Assembly: GCA_902778175.1 (NCBI GenBank)
Contig: CACYWT010000006.1
Coordinates: 1 to 57,187, forward strand
Direction: 5' to 3'
DNA from: an uncultured Ruminococcus sp.
Lineage (GTDB): Bacteria; Bacillota; Clostridia; Oscillospirales; Acutalibacteraceae
DNA: 57,187 nucleotides
Positions within the stretch are counted from its first letter, which is position 1. Each line of letters begins with the position of its first letter. Both the position numbers and the translations under genes were made by a program. A model generated the notes under the pieces. The model saw only the letters and a program-made list of their open reading frames with translations, ran no database searches and was not told the origin of the DNA. This document shows positions 43,820 to 54,914 of the stretch, piece by piece.

Positions 43820-43823
43820 GATT

Positions 43824-44699
43824 ATGTCATCATGGAGAGAAATAATTGAACAGGAGCTTGTAAACTGCCTGCCGGAAAGTGATAATAAAGATGTACAGAA
43901 ACTTATCGGATCAATGAAATACAGTCTTACGGCAGGAGGAAAGCGCGTTCGTCCGATGATCGTAGTAGAATTTGCCAAGCTTTGCGGAGGAACAGAGCAG
44001 GCAGCTCTTCCTTTTGCCTGTGCGCTTGAAATGATACATACATATTCGCTTATACATGACGATCTTCCTTGTATGGATAATGATGATCTCAGACGCGGCA
44101 AGCCGACCAATCATAAGGTATACGGAGAAGCAACGGCATTGCTTGCCGGAAACGGACTTCTGACACATTCATTTGGCGTCGCATTATCAGAAAAGGCTGT
44201 CAGTCTGAACGGATATGAAAAATGCGTAAAGGCAGCAAGGGTTCTTGCGGATTATGCCGGCGCTGACGGTATGCTCGGCGGTCAGATGATAGATCTGGAA
44301 AGCGAAGGGAAAACTGTTACCGCCGATCACCTAAAAGTAATGGATAACAAAAAAACCGGCGCGCTTATGATTGCTGCTGCGAAACTCGGATGCATTTCAG
44401 CCGGTGCAGATGAAACAAAAATTGCCGCTGCGGAAAAATATGCGGAAAATATCGGTCTTACATTCCAGATAGTTGATGATATGCTCGATATCACCTCCAC
44501 TACCGAAGAACTCGGTAAGCCGGTCGGAAGTGATGATGAAAATATGAAATCAACATATCCTGCTCTCTTAGGTCTTGATAAATGCCGTGAATTAAGCAGA
44601 GAATTGACAGAAGAAGCCGTCAGCTCACTTTCTGCTTTTGAAGGTGATACCTCTGCTCTCAAAGATTTTGCATATTATTTGTTAAACAGGGAAAAGTGA
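43824..44699 (+). CDS. ispA: Polyprenyl synthetase, probably farnesyl diphosphate synthase
   Basis: A 291-residue trans-prenyltransferase that condenses DMAPP/GPP with IPP. The first Asp-rich motif is HDDLPCMDNDDLRRGKP (Asp at about residue 79), the second DDMLDIT (about 217). The N-terminal 'AGGKRVRPM' binds diphosphate. The CxxxD-type FARM spacing (two residues between the acids) and length suit short-chain bacterial FPP or GGPP synthase. ATG 43824 is 7 bases behind GGAGG. Its product would feed UppS. Confidence 0.94.
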   Translation: MSSWREIIEQELVNCLPESDNKDVQKLIGSMKYSLTAGGKRVRPMIVVEFAKLCGGTEQAALPFACALEMIHTYSLIHDDLPCMDNDDLRRGKPTNHKVYGEATALLAGNGLLTHSFGVALSEKAVSLNGYEKCVKAARVLADYAGADGMLGGQMIDLESEGKTVTADHLKVMDNKKTGALMIAAAKLGCISAGADETKIAAAEKYAENIGLTFQIVDDMLDITSTTEELGKPVGSDDENMKSTYPALLGLDKCRELSRELTEEAVSSLSAFEGDTSALKDFAYYLLNREK

Positions 44700-44728
44700 T
44701 TGAATATTTTTTTGTAATGTAGTATAAT
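44700..44728 (+). promoter_or_regulatory. Sigma-A promoter of the dxs operon
   Basis: TTGAAT (44700-44705), 17-base spacer and consensus TATAAT (44723-44728), starting directly after the ispA stop codon. About 110 bases of leader follow without a riboswitch I can name. Confidence 0.75.
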
Positions 44729-44846
44729 TATACAATAGGTATTTGTAGGATAGTTATTGCTGAAGATCGACAGTCTGCAGTTTTGACTATCAATAATGCT
44801 CCGTGAATTATCATGGACTGATACTAAAACACGGGAGATTATAAAA

Positions 44847-46727
44847 ATGACAGATGACAGTATTCTTGACAAAATAGAATCACCGTCAGATCTTAAAGAA
44901 TTGTCCGACGAAGAAAGGACAAAGCTTGCTTTTGAAATAAGGGAAGAAATTGTAAATACAGTTGCAAAAAACGGGGGTCACCTTGCATCGAATTTAGGTG
45001 TTGTGGAATTGACGATCGCCATACATTCAGTTTTCAATTGTCCGGAAGATAAAATCGTCTGGGATGTAGGACATCAGAGTTATGCGCATAAGCTGCTTAC
45101 GGGCAGAAAGAATATGCTGCATACAATCCGTACAGAAGGAGGTCTTTCGGGATTCCCCAAGCGCAGTGAAAGTGAATATGACTCCTTCAATACGGGACAC
45201 AGCAGTACTTCTGTTTCGGCAGCGCTCGGAATATCAGCAGCAGGCACTATAAGAGATGATAAATACTATACAATTGCCGTTATAGGAGACGGTGCGCTTT
45301 CGGGCGGACTTGCACTTGAAGGCATTAATGTTGCCGGACGTACAAAGGAAAACCTCATAGTAATACTTAACGATAATAAAATGTCAATATCCAAGAATGT
45401 TGGATCTATGGCAAGATATCTTACTAAGATCCGCATCAAGCCGTCATATATCAATGCGAAGGTCAAGGTTCGTACAAAGCTTAAAAAGCTTCCTCATATC
45501 GGAAAAAAGCTTGCACGGTTTTTCAGCCGCTGCAAAAGCTGGATACGTCTTAACTTTTTCGGACATCAGAAAAATATGTTTGAACAGCTTGGTTTCAGAT
45601 ATTACGGTCCGCTTGATGGTCATGATATAGGACAGCTTTGTACAGCAATGGAAGCAGCAAAACATTCAAAGGGTCCTGTTATGCTTCATGTATGCACAAA
45701 AAAGGGTATGGGATATGAATTTGCCGAGAAAAACCCGAAAAATTACCACGGTATTTCGGCTTTTGATATTGAAACAGGAGAACCCAAAAGCTCTTCAGTA
45801 GGATATTCTGATGTTTTTGGCGAGTATATGTGTGATCGCGCCGAAAAGGATCCGTCACTTTGTGCGATAACTGCGGCTATGGCTATTGGTACAGGTCTGA
45901 GTGAATTTGCCAAAAATTACAAGAACCGTTTCTTTGATGTAGGTATTGCGGAAGAACACGCCGTGACGTTTGCGTCCGGTCTGGCAGCAGCGAATGCAAG
46001 ACCTGTTTTTGCTGTGTATTCGACATTTTTACAGAGAAGCTATGATGAGATACTTCATGATGCAGCTATGCAGGGACTTCATATAGTAATTGCTGTTGAC
46101 AGAGCAGGGGTCGTGGGGGAAGACGGCGAAACTCATCAGGGAGTATTTGATACCGCTTTCCTTAATACTATTCCCGATATAACGGTATTTGCGCCTTCAA
46201 GCTTTGACGAACTGCGCAAAATGATGGATACAGCTATATATGCATTGACCGGCGTTGCCGCTGTACGTTATCCGAGAGGAGGCGAGCTTCCTCTGCCGGA
46301 AGACTACAGCTATAATAATGAAAACTACACCTTTTACGGAAATGAAAAATCCGATATACTGGTCGTAACATACGGACGGTTGTTTTCTTTCGCCTGTGAT
46401 GCTATGAATAAGCTTAAACAGCAGGGGATTGATATATGTATTCTGAAACTTGACAGGATAAAGCCAATTGATCCTGAATGTATAAAGGATTCGGAAAAAT
46501 TCAAAAATGTTTTCTTTTTTGAAGAAGGAATAAAAACTGGCGGTATTGGTGAATGCTTTGGTTTTATGCTATATAATAATGGATATCGGGGTAATTATAA
46601 TCTTACCGCAATAGAAGGATATGTCAAGCAGGCTAAGGTCGATTCAGCATTACATAAGCTTGGTCTTGACTGTGAAGGAATGATCAGAACAATCACGGAG
46701 GTTTCCGATAAGCGAGGGGATAAATAA
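44847..46727 (+). CDS. dxs: 1-deoxy-D-xylulose-5-phosphate synthase
   Basis: First MEP-pathway enzyme: a thiamine-diphosphate transketolase-like protein joining pyruvate and glyceraldehyde 3-phosphate. The 626-residue sequence has 'NGGHLASNLGVVELTIA', 'WDVGHQSYAHKLLTGR', the ThDP motif GDGALSGGLALEGINVAG (about residue 147), 'FDVGIAEEHAVTFASGLA', and the C-terminal domain 'YGRLFSFACDAM'. ATG 44847 lies 9 bases after GGGAG; an upstream ATG (44796) has no site. tlyA starts immediately after its stop. Confidence 0.97.
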   Translation: MTDDSILDKIESPSDLKELSDEERTKLAFEIREEIVNTVAKNGGHLASNLGVVELTIAIHSVFNCPEDKIVWDVGHQSYAHKLLTGRKNMLHTIRTEGGLSGFPKRSESEYDSFNTGHSSTSVSAALGISAAGTIRDDKYYTIAVIGDGALSGGLALEGINVAGRTKENLIVILNDNKMSISKNVGSMARYLTKIRIKPSYINAKVKVRTKLKKLPHIGKKLARFFSRCKSWIRLNFFGHQKNMFEQLGFRYYGPLDGHDIGQLCTAMEAAKHSKGPVMLHVCTKKGMGYEFAEKNPKNYHGISAFDIETGEPKSSSVGYSDVFGEYMCDRAEKDPSLCAITAAMAIGTGLSEFAKNYKNRFFDVGIAEEHAVTFASGLAAANARPVFAVYSTFLQRSYDEILHDAAMQGLHIVIAVDRAGVVGEDGETHQGVFDTAFLNTIPDITVFAPSSFDELRKMMDTAIYALTGVAAVRYPRGGELPLPEDYSYNNENYTFYGNEKSDILVVTYGRLFSFACDAMNKLKQQGIDICILKLDRIKPIDPECIKDSEKFKNVFFFEEGIKTGGIGECFGFMLYNNGYRGNYNLTAIEGYVKQAKVDSALHKLGLDCEGMIRTITEVSDKRGDK

Positions 46728-47537
46728 GTGGCAGCTAAAAAACGGCTTGATATTTTGGTTTTTGAGCGCGGTCTGGCAGAAAGCAGAGAAAAAGCCAAAG
46801 CTCTTATTATGGCAGGAGTGATCTACGCTGATAATCAGAAATCAGATAAACCCGGAACAACTTATCCTGAAACGGTAAAACTTGAACTCAGGGGAAATAA
46901 GCTTAAATATGTAAGCCGTGGAGGTCTGAAGCTTGAAAAAGCGATCAGTTCTTTCGGACTTGATCTTTCGGATAATATTACAATGGATATTGGTGCTTCT
47001 ACAGGAGGATTTACTGATTGTATGCTGCAAAACGGCGCATCGAAGGTATATTCGATAGATGTAGGTTATGGTCAGCTTGACTGGAAACTGCGCAATGATG
47101 AAAGAGTAGTCAATCTCGAAAGAACAAATGTTCGCTATATTACAAAAGAACAGGTTCCTGATGAGATAGATTTCTTTAGCGTTGACGTCTGTTTCATTTC
47201 CCTTGTGCTTGTACTTCCTGCTGTCCGACCTCTGTTGAAAGACGGAGGCTGCGCGGTTTGTCTTATAAAACCACAGTTTGAAGCCGGTAAGGGCAAGGTG
47301 GGTAAGAATGGCGTAGTCAGGGATAAAGCTGTTCATTCAGAGGTTATCAGAAAGATCTATAATTATTGTCTTGAAAACGGATTCAGTGTTCTCGGTCTTG
47401 ATTATTCTCCGATAAAAGGTCCTGAGGGCAATATAGAATATCTGATATATATAAAAAAATCAGATGAACCTGTTTCCGTTACGGATTTTGATATTGATGC
47501 TTTGGTGGAAGCCTCTCATTTGCAGCTTGATAAGTAA
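46728..47537 (+). CDS. tlyA: TlyA-family rRNA 2'-O-methyltransferase
   Basis: A 269-residue protein with an N-terminal S4 RNA-binding domain (residues 4-64, 'RLDILVFERGLAESREKAKA') and an FtsJ-like SAM methyltransferase domain: 'ALDIGASTGGFTDCML'-type motif here as TMDIGASTGGFTDC, 'VYSIDVGYGQLDWKL', 'VCFISLVLVLP', 'LIKPQFEAGK'. Homologues methylate ribosomal RNA; the older name hemolysin A is misleading. Start is GTG 46728 after GAGGGG. In this cluster (dxs-tlyA-nadK-argR-recN) the order is conserved in Firmicutes. Confidence 0.95.
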   Translation: MAAKKRLDILVFERGLAESREKAKALIMAGVIYADNQKSDKPGTTYPETVKLELRGNKLKYVSRGGLKLEKAISSFGLDLSDNITMDIGASTGGFTDCMLQNGASKVYSIDVGYGQLDWKLRNDERVVNLERTNVRYITKEQVPDEIDFFSVDVCFISLVLVLPAVRPLLKDGGCAVCLIKPQFEAGKGKVGKNGVVRDKAVHSEVIRKIYNYCLENGFSVLGLDYSPIKGPEGNIEYLIYIKKSDEPVSVTDFDIDALVEASHLQLDK

Positions 47538-47573
47538 GTTTTTCAAACAGAGCTTTACTTTGGAGATGACTTT

Positions 47574-48449
47574 ATGAAATCAATTACTAAAATTGCGCTT
47601 ATCCCTAACCTTACTAAAAAGGGCGCATACAGTTCGTCGCTTGATGCTATGAATATCCTTCGCAGGAATAATATAGAGATATTAATGCATAAAAAGCTCT
47701 TTGAGCATTACAGGGATATCGGTGTTCGTTTCTATGAAAATGATGACAGTCTTATAGACGCTGCCGATATGGTTCTTACCATCGGCGGCGACGGTACGAT
47801 AATGCACGCGGCAAGACACGCTTCGCCTCTTCATAAACCCCTTCTCGGAATTAATATGGGCAGGCTCGGTTTTGTTGCAGGACTTGAACCTAATGAGCTT
47901 GATATGCTTGTCAAGCTGAGATCAGGTGATTATTCCATAGAGAAACGAATGATGCTCAAAGTGATCCATAACGGAACCGAAGGGACAAAAGAAGCATATT
48001 CGATTAATGATGCTGTTATTTCGAGAGGATCCTTATCAAGACTTATTGATATCGAAGTGACTCTTGATAAGGATTATATGTGTAATTATCGTTCTGACGG
48101 ACTGATCATTTCTACACCTACGGGTTCCAGCGCATACTCGCTTGCAGCCGGCGGACCTGTAGTTGAACCGACAATGAAGTGCATTGTTATGACCCCGATC
48201 TGTCCTCATTCTCTTTTTGCCAGATCAGTTGTATTCAGTCATCATTCCGAATTAGTAATAAAAGCGTCATGCGATGATGATACCGAAGTTTATCTCACAA
48301 TTGACGGTGCAAGGACAATAACTCTGAACAAAACCGATACTGTAACAGTAACGTCCGCAGATCTTGAAGCTGAATTCATCAATCTGAAAGACAGATCTTT
48401 CTACAGGGTTCTTAATGATAAATTTGCAGAAAAGAGTGATAGAAAATGA
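47574..48449 (+). CDS. nadK: NAD kinase
   Basis: A 291-residue enzyme phosphorylating NAD to NADP. Signature blocks are TIGGDGTIMHAARH (about residues 65-78), GINMGRLGFVAG, 'NYRSDGLIISTPTGSSAYSLAAGG' (region about 170-195), and 'TPICPHSLFARSVV'. The stop overlaps the argR start (ATGA), indicating coupling. Provides NADPH needed by Dxr among others. Confidence 0.96.
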   Translation: MKSITKIALIPNLTKKGAYSSSLDAMNILRRNNIEILMHKKLFEHYRDIGVRFYENDDSLIDAADMVLTIGGDGTIMHAARHASPLHKPLLGINMGRLGFVAGLEPNELDMLVKLRSGDYSIEKRMMLKVIHNGTEGTKEAYSINDAVISRGSLSRLIDIEVTLDKDYMCNYRSDGLIISTPTGSSAYSLAAGGPVVEPTMKCIVMTPICPHSLFARSVVFSHHSELVIKASCDDDTEVYLTIDGARTITLNKTDTVTVTSADLEAEFINLKDRSFYRVLNDKFAEKSDRK

Positions 48450-48907
48450 AAACACTCAGACAGACAAAAATACTTGATCTGATCAAAAACAATTCTATAG
48501 AAACTCAGTCAGAGCTTCTGGAATTGCTCAAAGCCGAGGGTTTTAAAGTAACTCAGGCAACAGTATCAAGAGATATCAAGGAAATGCGCCTGATAAAGGT
48601 TTTGGATAATGACGGAAAATACCGTTATGCTTCCGATACAATTTCCGCAGCTGAAGATGAATCTCATGCATATCTCTTTTCAACAGCAGTCACGGGAGTT
48701 GAAGTTACACATACACTTGTTGTTATAAAAACACGCAGCGGAATGGCACAGGCAGTTTGTGCTGCTCTTGATTCAACATACCGTGTTGGTGTCATCGGAT
48801 CCATTGCGGGAGACGATACAATATTTGTAGCTGCAAGAACTGATGCGGCGGCGGCAAATCTTGTATCCGACCTGAAAAAAATGATATCCGAAAAAAATAC
48901 ACTGTAA
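48446..48907 (+). CDS. argR: Arginine repressor ArgR
   Basis: A 153-residue regulator with an N-terminal winged helix (residues 1-70; 'KVTQATVSRDIKEMRLIKV' is the recognition region). The C-terminal arginine-binding oligomerisation domain carries 'VVIKTRSGMAQAVCAALD' and 'GSIAGDDTIFVAARTDAAA'. It would control arginine synthesis or catabolism genes outside the window; I see no ARG-box pair here. Coupled to nadK, 19 bases before recN. Confidence 0.95.
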   Translation: MKTLRQTKILDLIKNNSIETQSELLELLKAEGFKVTQATVSRDIKEMRLIKVLDNDGKYRYASDTISAAEDESHAYLFSTAVTGVEVTHTLVVIKTRSGMAQAVCAALDSTYRVGVIGSIAGDDTIFVAARTDAAAANLVSDLKKMISEKNTL

Positions 48908-48926
48908 ACCGGCAAGGAGCATAGGA

Positions 48927-50952
<2,026 letters not shown>

Positions 50953-50968
50953 TACGGGGGGGAGAATT

Positions 50969-53248
50969 ATGAAGCGACCATTAGCTGTTATCGGCTTTTC
51001 ATTTACAGCCGCCGCAGCGGTCGCTTTTCTTGTTGGATCCAGACTGCTGAATTACCTTATAATTTCAGCTGCTTTGATTTCGGTTGTACTGCTGATAATA
51101 CCGGCAGCAAGGAAAAAATCATTTATTCCGGCTGTTTTTATCAGCTGTACGGCAGCTTTTTTGTGGGTGATGTGTTTTTACTCCGTATATGTGCAGCCGA
51201 TAGAACCTTTATACGGCGAAAATGTTGTTATTGAAGGAAAATTATGTGAGCTGCCTTATGAAAAAAGCGGATATTATTATTATAAAATAGAAACTGATTT
51301 TATCTATAAGGAATCTGTTCCAAATAAAACTACTGTTTTTCTCAGTTCCAGAGAGCCGATATATATGGAGCCTTACGATACGATAAAGGCATCTGTAAGC
51401 TTATATGATAAATCATCAGATAGTTTTTATTATTATAATATTTCAAAGAACAGGTATCTGACAGGATATATAAATAAGGTTATTTCTGTTACAGAGAATA
51501 ATGACCGTCCGCTGTACTATCATATTTTATCCCTGAGAAAAGCTGTACTTGATATTATTTCCGATAAGCTGCCGGATCGTGACGCAGAGCTTGTTTCGGC
51601 TGTGCTGCTCGGTGAAAAGAGCGGAATGACTTATGCTGAAACAGAAACCTTCCGTGCTGCCGGAATATCGCATATTATTGTGGTATCGGGATTTCATCTT
51701 GTTATTATGACACAAATAATGCTGTTGTTTCTGAGGGGAATTTTTGCCGGACGGAAACGTGCCGCATCATTTGTATGTATTATTTTTGTTTTTCTTTATA
51801 TGGCAGTTGCAGGCTTTACACCGTCTGTTCTCAGGGCAGGGATAATGCAGATATTGTATTTGTTCGCACAAACTGCCATATTGAAAACAGATTCTCTCAA
51901 TTCGCTCGGTCTTGCATCGTTGATTATTGTATTTCTGAATCCGTATAATGCGCTTAATATCAGCTTTTTACTTTCTTTTTCGGCAACATTGGGAATAGTT
52001 TTATGGAACGAAAAATTATATAGATCAATTGATAAAAGAATATTTCTAGATAAAGCAGATCCGGGCAAATTGCGAAGGCTGATCCGGAAACCGGTAAAAA
52101 GTATGATATCCATATTATGTGTGACAATTACAGCTCAGATCTTTACAATACCTATAGTAATACTGTTCTTCAAATCATTTTCACCGTATACACTGATATC
52201 AAACCTGTTGACATCACCTGTAGTTTCATTGCTTATTATCTCATCTCTGATAATGGTACTGCTCGATCTCAGTGTAATATTAGCGTTCATTGATCTTCCG
52301 TTTGTAATTATGAGCGGACTATTATCTGAGCTGATATATAACGCAGCAGAAATGACTGCATCATTTCCATATTCATTAATAAGAATGAATGGTGAATGTA
52401 CACCGATTTGTCTGGTATTATGTGTTTTTGTGATATTTCTTATAATGATTCCGAGAAATATAAAATCGTATATCCGTGTGATTTTCATAGTGTTTTATTC
52501 TGTACTGATATTCATAACAGGATATTTTATCGAATACGAAATAAAAAAGGACAGTGTAAAGATTTCCGTAATGGATTGCGGCAACGGTATGACATTCGTT
52601 TTATCCGATTACAGCCATACTTTATTGTTTTCGTGCGGCGGTGAAAGTAAGAGCTATAATAATATCCGGACTTTTATTAATGATCTGCCGGTTACGGATA
52701 TTGACTATATGCTTTTGTGGGATAAAAAACGAAATACTTCTTCATATGCCCGCAGGATCCTGAAAGATTACCGTGTTAATACGATCCATGTTTATGATGA
52801 GGACAAGCTCAGCGATGGTTTACAGGATCTGTACAGTGATTGCAATAACATAATAAAAAGCAAACAGTCCGATAATAAAATAATGAAAACAGGCAATGAC
52901 AGTTTTTCTTTTTCGGTGTATAATACTGTTTCCTGTAAAGCAGCGTTACTTAATGTTTATGACAAAGATATTCTTATATTGCAAAGCGGAACAGATTGTC
53001 TGAAAATTCCGGAGGAATGGCGCAGGGCTGATTTTCTGATCGACGGAGGAAATCTCTGCAATACAGATGTTCTGCAATGCAAAAGGGCTGTTATTTCCGA
53101 TAAGGCAGAAATGATATTAACTGATATGGACGAAATTCCTGTTATTCAGGATAACATTTATTTTACAGGCGGATTCGGAAATCTTGGATTAAGAATATAT
53201 AATGACGGTCGGACAGATATCAGGAGGGAAAAATATTGGCAAAGCTGA
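50969..53248 (+). CDS. comEC: ComEC/Rec2-family DNA internalisation channel with degenerate C-terminal domain
   Basis: A 759-residue membrane protein. Three N-terminal helices are followed by an OB-like DUF4131 domain (about residues 80-170). The Competence domain runs from about 195 to 480 with 'LLGEKSGMTYAETETFRAAG' and 'HIIVVSGFHLVIM', and contains many helices. The C-terminal region (about 525-759) has the outline of the metallo-beta-lactamase domain of ComEC ('ISVMDCGNGMTFVLSD'), but the HxHxDH metal motif is absent: the corresponding place reads 'DYMLLWDKKRNTSSYARRIL'. It would take single-stranded DNA across the membrane; other competence genes are not in the window. Overlaps holA by 13 bases. 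Confidence 0.9.
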   Translation: MKRPLAVIGFSFTAAAAVAFLVGSRLLNYLIISAALISVVLLIIPAARKKSFIPAVFISCTAAFLWVMCFYSVYVQPIEPLYGENVVIEGKLCELPYEKSGYYYYKIETDFIYKESVPNKTTVFLSSREPIYMEPYDTIKASVSLYDKSSDSFYYYNISKNRYLTGYINKVISVTENNDRPLYYHILSLRKAVLDIISDKLPDRDAELVSAVLLGEKSGMTYAETETFRAAGISHIIVVSGFHLVIMTQIMLLFLRGIFAGRKRAASFVCIIFVFLYMAVAGFTPSVLRAGIMQILYLFAQTAILKTDSLNSLGLASLIIVFLNPYNALNISFLLSFSATLGIVLWNEKLYRSIDKRIFLDKADPGKLRRLIRKPVKSMISILCVTITAQIFTIPIVILFFKSFSPYTLISNLLTSPVVSLLIISSLIMVLLDLSVILAFIDLPFVIMSGLLSELIYNAAEMTASFPYSLIRMNGECTPICLVLCVFVIFLIMIPRNIKSYIRVIFIVFYSVLIFITGYFIEYEIKKDSVKISVMDCGNGMTFVLSDYSHTLLFSCGGESKSYNNIRTFINDLPVTDIDYMLLWDKKRNTSSYARRILKDYRVNTIHVYDEDKLSDGLQDLYSDCNNIIKSKQSDNKIMKTGNDSFSFSVYNTVSCKAALLNVYDKDILILQSGTDCLKIPEEWRRADFLIDGGNLCNTDVLQCKRAVISDKAEMILTDMDEIPVIQDNIYFTGGFGNLGLRIYNDGRTDIRREKYWQS

Positions 53249-54303
53249 ATGAATCAGATTTTCGTAAGGAGATATCCTCCGGAAAATTCAGAAATATATA
53301 TGTAATTTACGGTGATGAAAAATACCTTGTCAGAAAATACACGGACGATCTTGTTAAAAAGGTTACTGATAAAAAAGGAATGGAATTTGATTATTTCCGC
53401 TTTAACAGTGAATCTTCTCTGGAAATGATTGCAGATGCTGTATGGCAGCTGCCTATAATGACAGAGTATAAATGCGTATGTATTATTGATTATGATGTCA
53501 ATTCTCTTTCCTCGGCTGATTTCAGCCAGCTTGAAGATCTATGCTCCGATCCTGTTACAACAACGGTACTGATTTTCAGTATGCCCACATGGACTGCAGG
53601 ATCTTCTAAAAAAGACGGTGGGGGAAAGAATACAAACTGGTCTAAGCTTTTGTCTGCCGCTGATAAGGGCGGAGCTGTGATCGAACTAAAAAAACTCGGT
53701 GATATAGCGCTTGAGAAACAATTGTCAGTCTGGTGCGAACAGAGAGGCTGTAAGCTCAGCCGTATCAATGCATCAAAAATAATTTCAAGAGTGGGTACTG
53801 ATCTTACCGCACTGAAAAATGAAACAGAAAAGCTTTGCGCCTATGCTGACGGGAAAGAAATAACAAATGAAATGATATTATCTCTTTGTGTAATGAATAC
53901 GGAGGCGAGGATCTATTCATTATCTGATTATATCGCCAGGGGCGATTACAATTCAGCATATCGCCAACTTCATTTGCTTTTCGGTCAGAAGGAACCTCCG
54001 GAGATTATACTTTCAGTTCTTAGTTCTGCTTTTATTGATATGTACCGAATGAGAGCTGCGTCCGAAGCAGGAAAAAGCATATCTGAAACAGCATCGGATT
54101 TTAAATACGGCAGACGTGAATTTGTTTTGAAAAATGCTGCGTCCAATATGAGCAAATATTCGACCGAAACTCTCAGAGCGATTCTTGAAGCTATTCTTGA
54201 AACCGATATAAAAATGAAAAGCTCCAGGGCTGACAGCGAGATCCTTCTTGAAACACTTATATCAAGAATGCTTTTACTTGTAAAAAAAGAGGGCAATATA
54301 TGA
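53236..54303 (+). CDS. holA: DNA polymerase III delta subunit
   Basis: A 355-residue clamp-loader subunit that opens the beta clamp. The N-terminal block is 'IYVIYGDEKYLVRKYTDDLV', with the AAA-like fold but no functional Walker A, as expected for delta. 'LSDYIARGDYNSAYRQLHLLFGQ' marks domain III. The start is TTG 53236 with AGGAGGG upstream, inside the end of comEC. Linkage comEC-holA is conserved in Firmicutes. Its stop overlaps the next ATG. Confidence 0.95.
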   Translation: MAKLNESDFRKEISSGKFRNIYVIYGDEKYLVRKYTDDLVKKVTDKKGMEFDYFRFNSESSLEMIADAVWQLPIMTEYKCVCIIDYDVNSLSSADFSQLEDLCSDPVTTTVLIFSMPTWTAGSSKKDGGGKNTNWSKLLSAADKGGAVIELKKLGDIALEKQLSVWCEQRGCKLSRINASKIISRVGTDLTALKNETEKLCAYADGKEITNEMILSLCVMNTEARIYSLSDYIARGDYNSAYRQLHLLFGQKEPPEIILSVLSSAFIDMYRMRAASEAGKSISETASDFKYGRREFVLKNAASNMSKYSTETLRAILEAILETDIKMKSSRADSEILLETLISRMLLLVKKEGNI

Positions 54304-54914
54304 TTAAAATTAAAGAAGCTATTATTGTAGAGGGAAAATATGATAAGATACGTTTATCAAATATTGTTGACGGTCTTGTTATCACTACAGATGGATTCGG
54401 TATTTTCAAAGATAAGGAAAAGCAGATGCTGATTCGCCGCCTTGCTGATACCCGCGGGATCCTTGTTTTTACTGACAGCGACGGCGCCGGCTTTGTAATA
54501 CGCAATTTTCTGAAAGGGACGGTCCCTAAGGATAAATTATTCCATGCCTATATTCCTGATATAACGGGCAAGGAAAAAAGAAAAACAGCTCCGTCAAAAG
54601 AGGGGCTGCTTGGTGTGGAAGGAATATCAGATGATATACTGATAAAAGCAATATGTTCTTCGGGGGCTCATTGTGATATTGTTGATGCTAAGAATTCGTA
54701 TAACGAGATAACTAAAACCGATCTTTATCTGAACGGTTTGTCCGGTAACAGTAATTCCCGTATCAGACGGCAGGAGTTGCAGAAATATCTTGATCTTCCA
54801 TCAAATATGACATCAAATTCGCTTACAGATGTGCTTAACTGTCTTATGACAAAAGAAGAGTTTTATGATCTATGCAAAAAATTATTCGATATAAATGACG
54901 GAGGAAAACAGTGA
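54300..54914 (+). CDS. rnmV: RNase M5-like Toprim protein with DUF4093 tail
   Basis: A 204-residue protein with a Toprim domain: Glu11 in IIVEGKYDKIRL and Asp59/Asp61 in FTDSDGAGFVI are the metal ligands. The C-terminal half fits DUF4093, as in RNase M5 proteins that cut precursor 5S rRNA. The family is usually about 180 residues, so this is slightly long, with an insertion around 'DITGKEKRKTAPSKEGLLG'. It overlaps holA by four bases (ATGA) and the RNase Z gene by one base, so these three are coupled. Confidence 0.88.
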   Translation: MIKIKEAIIVEGKYDKIRLSNIVDGLVITTDGFGIFKDKEKQMLIRRLADTRGILVFTDSDGAGFVIRNFLKGTVPKDKLFHAYIPDITGKEKRKTAPSKEGLLGVEGISDDILIKAICSSGAHCDIVDAKNSYNEITKTDLYLNGLSGNSNSRIRRQELQKYLDLPSNMTSNSLTDVLNCLMTKEEFYDLCKKLFDINDGGKQ

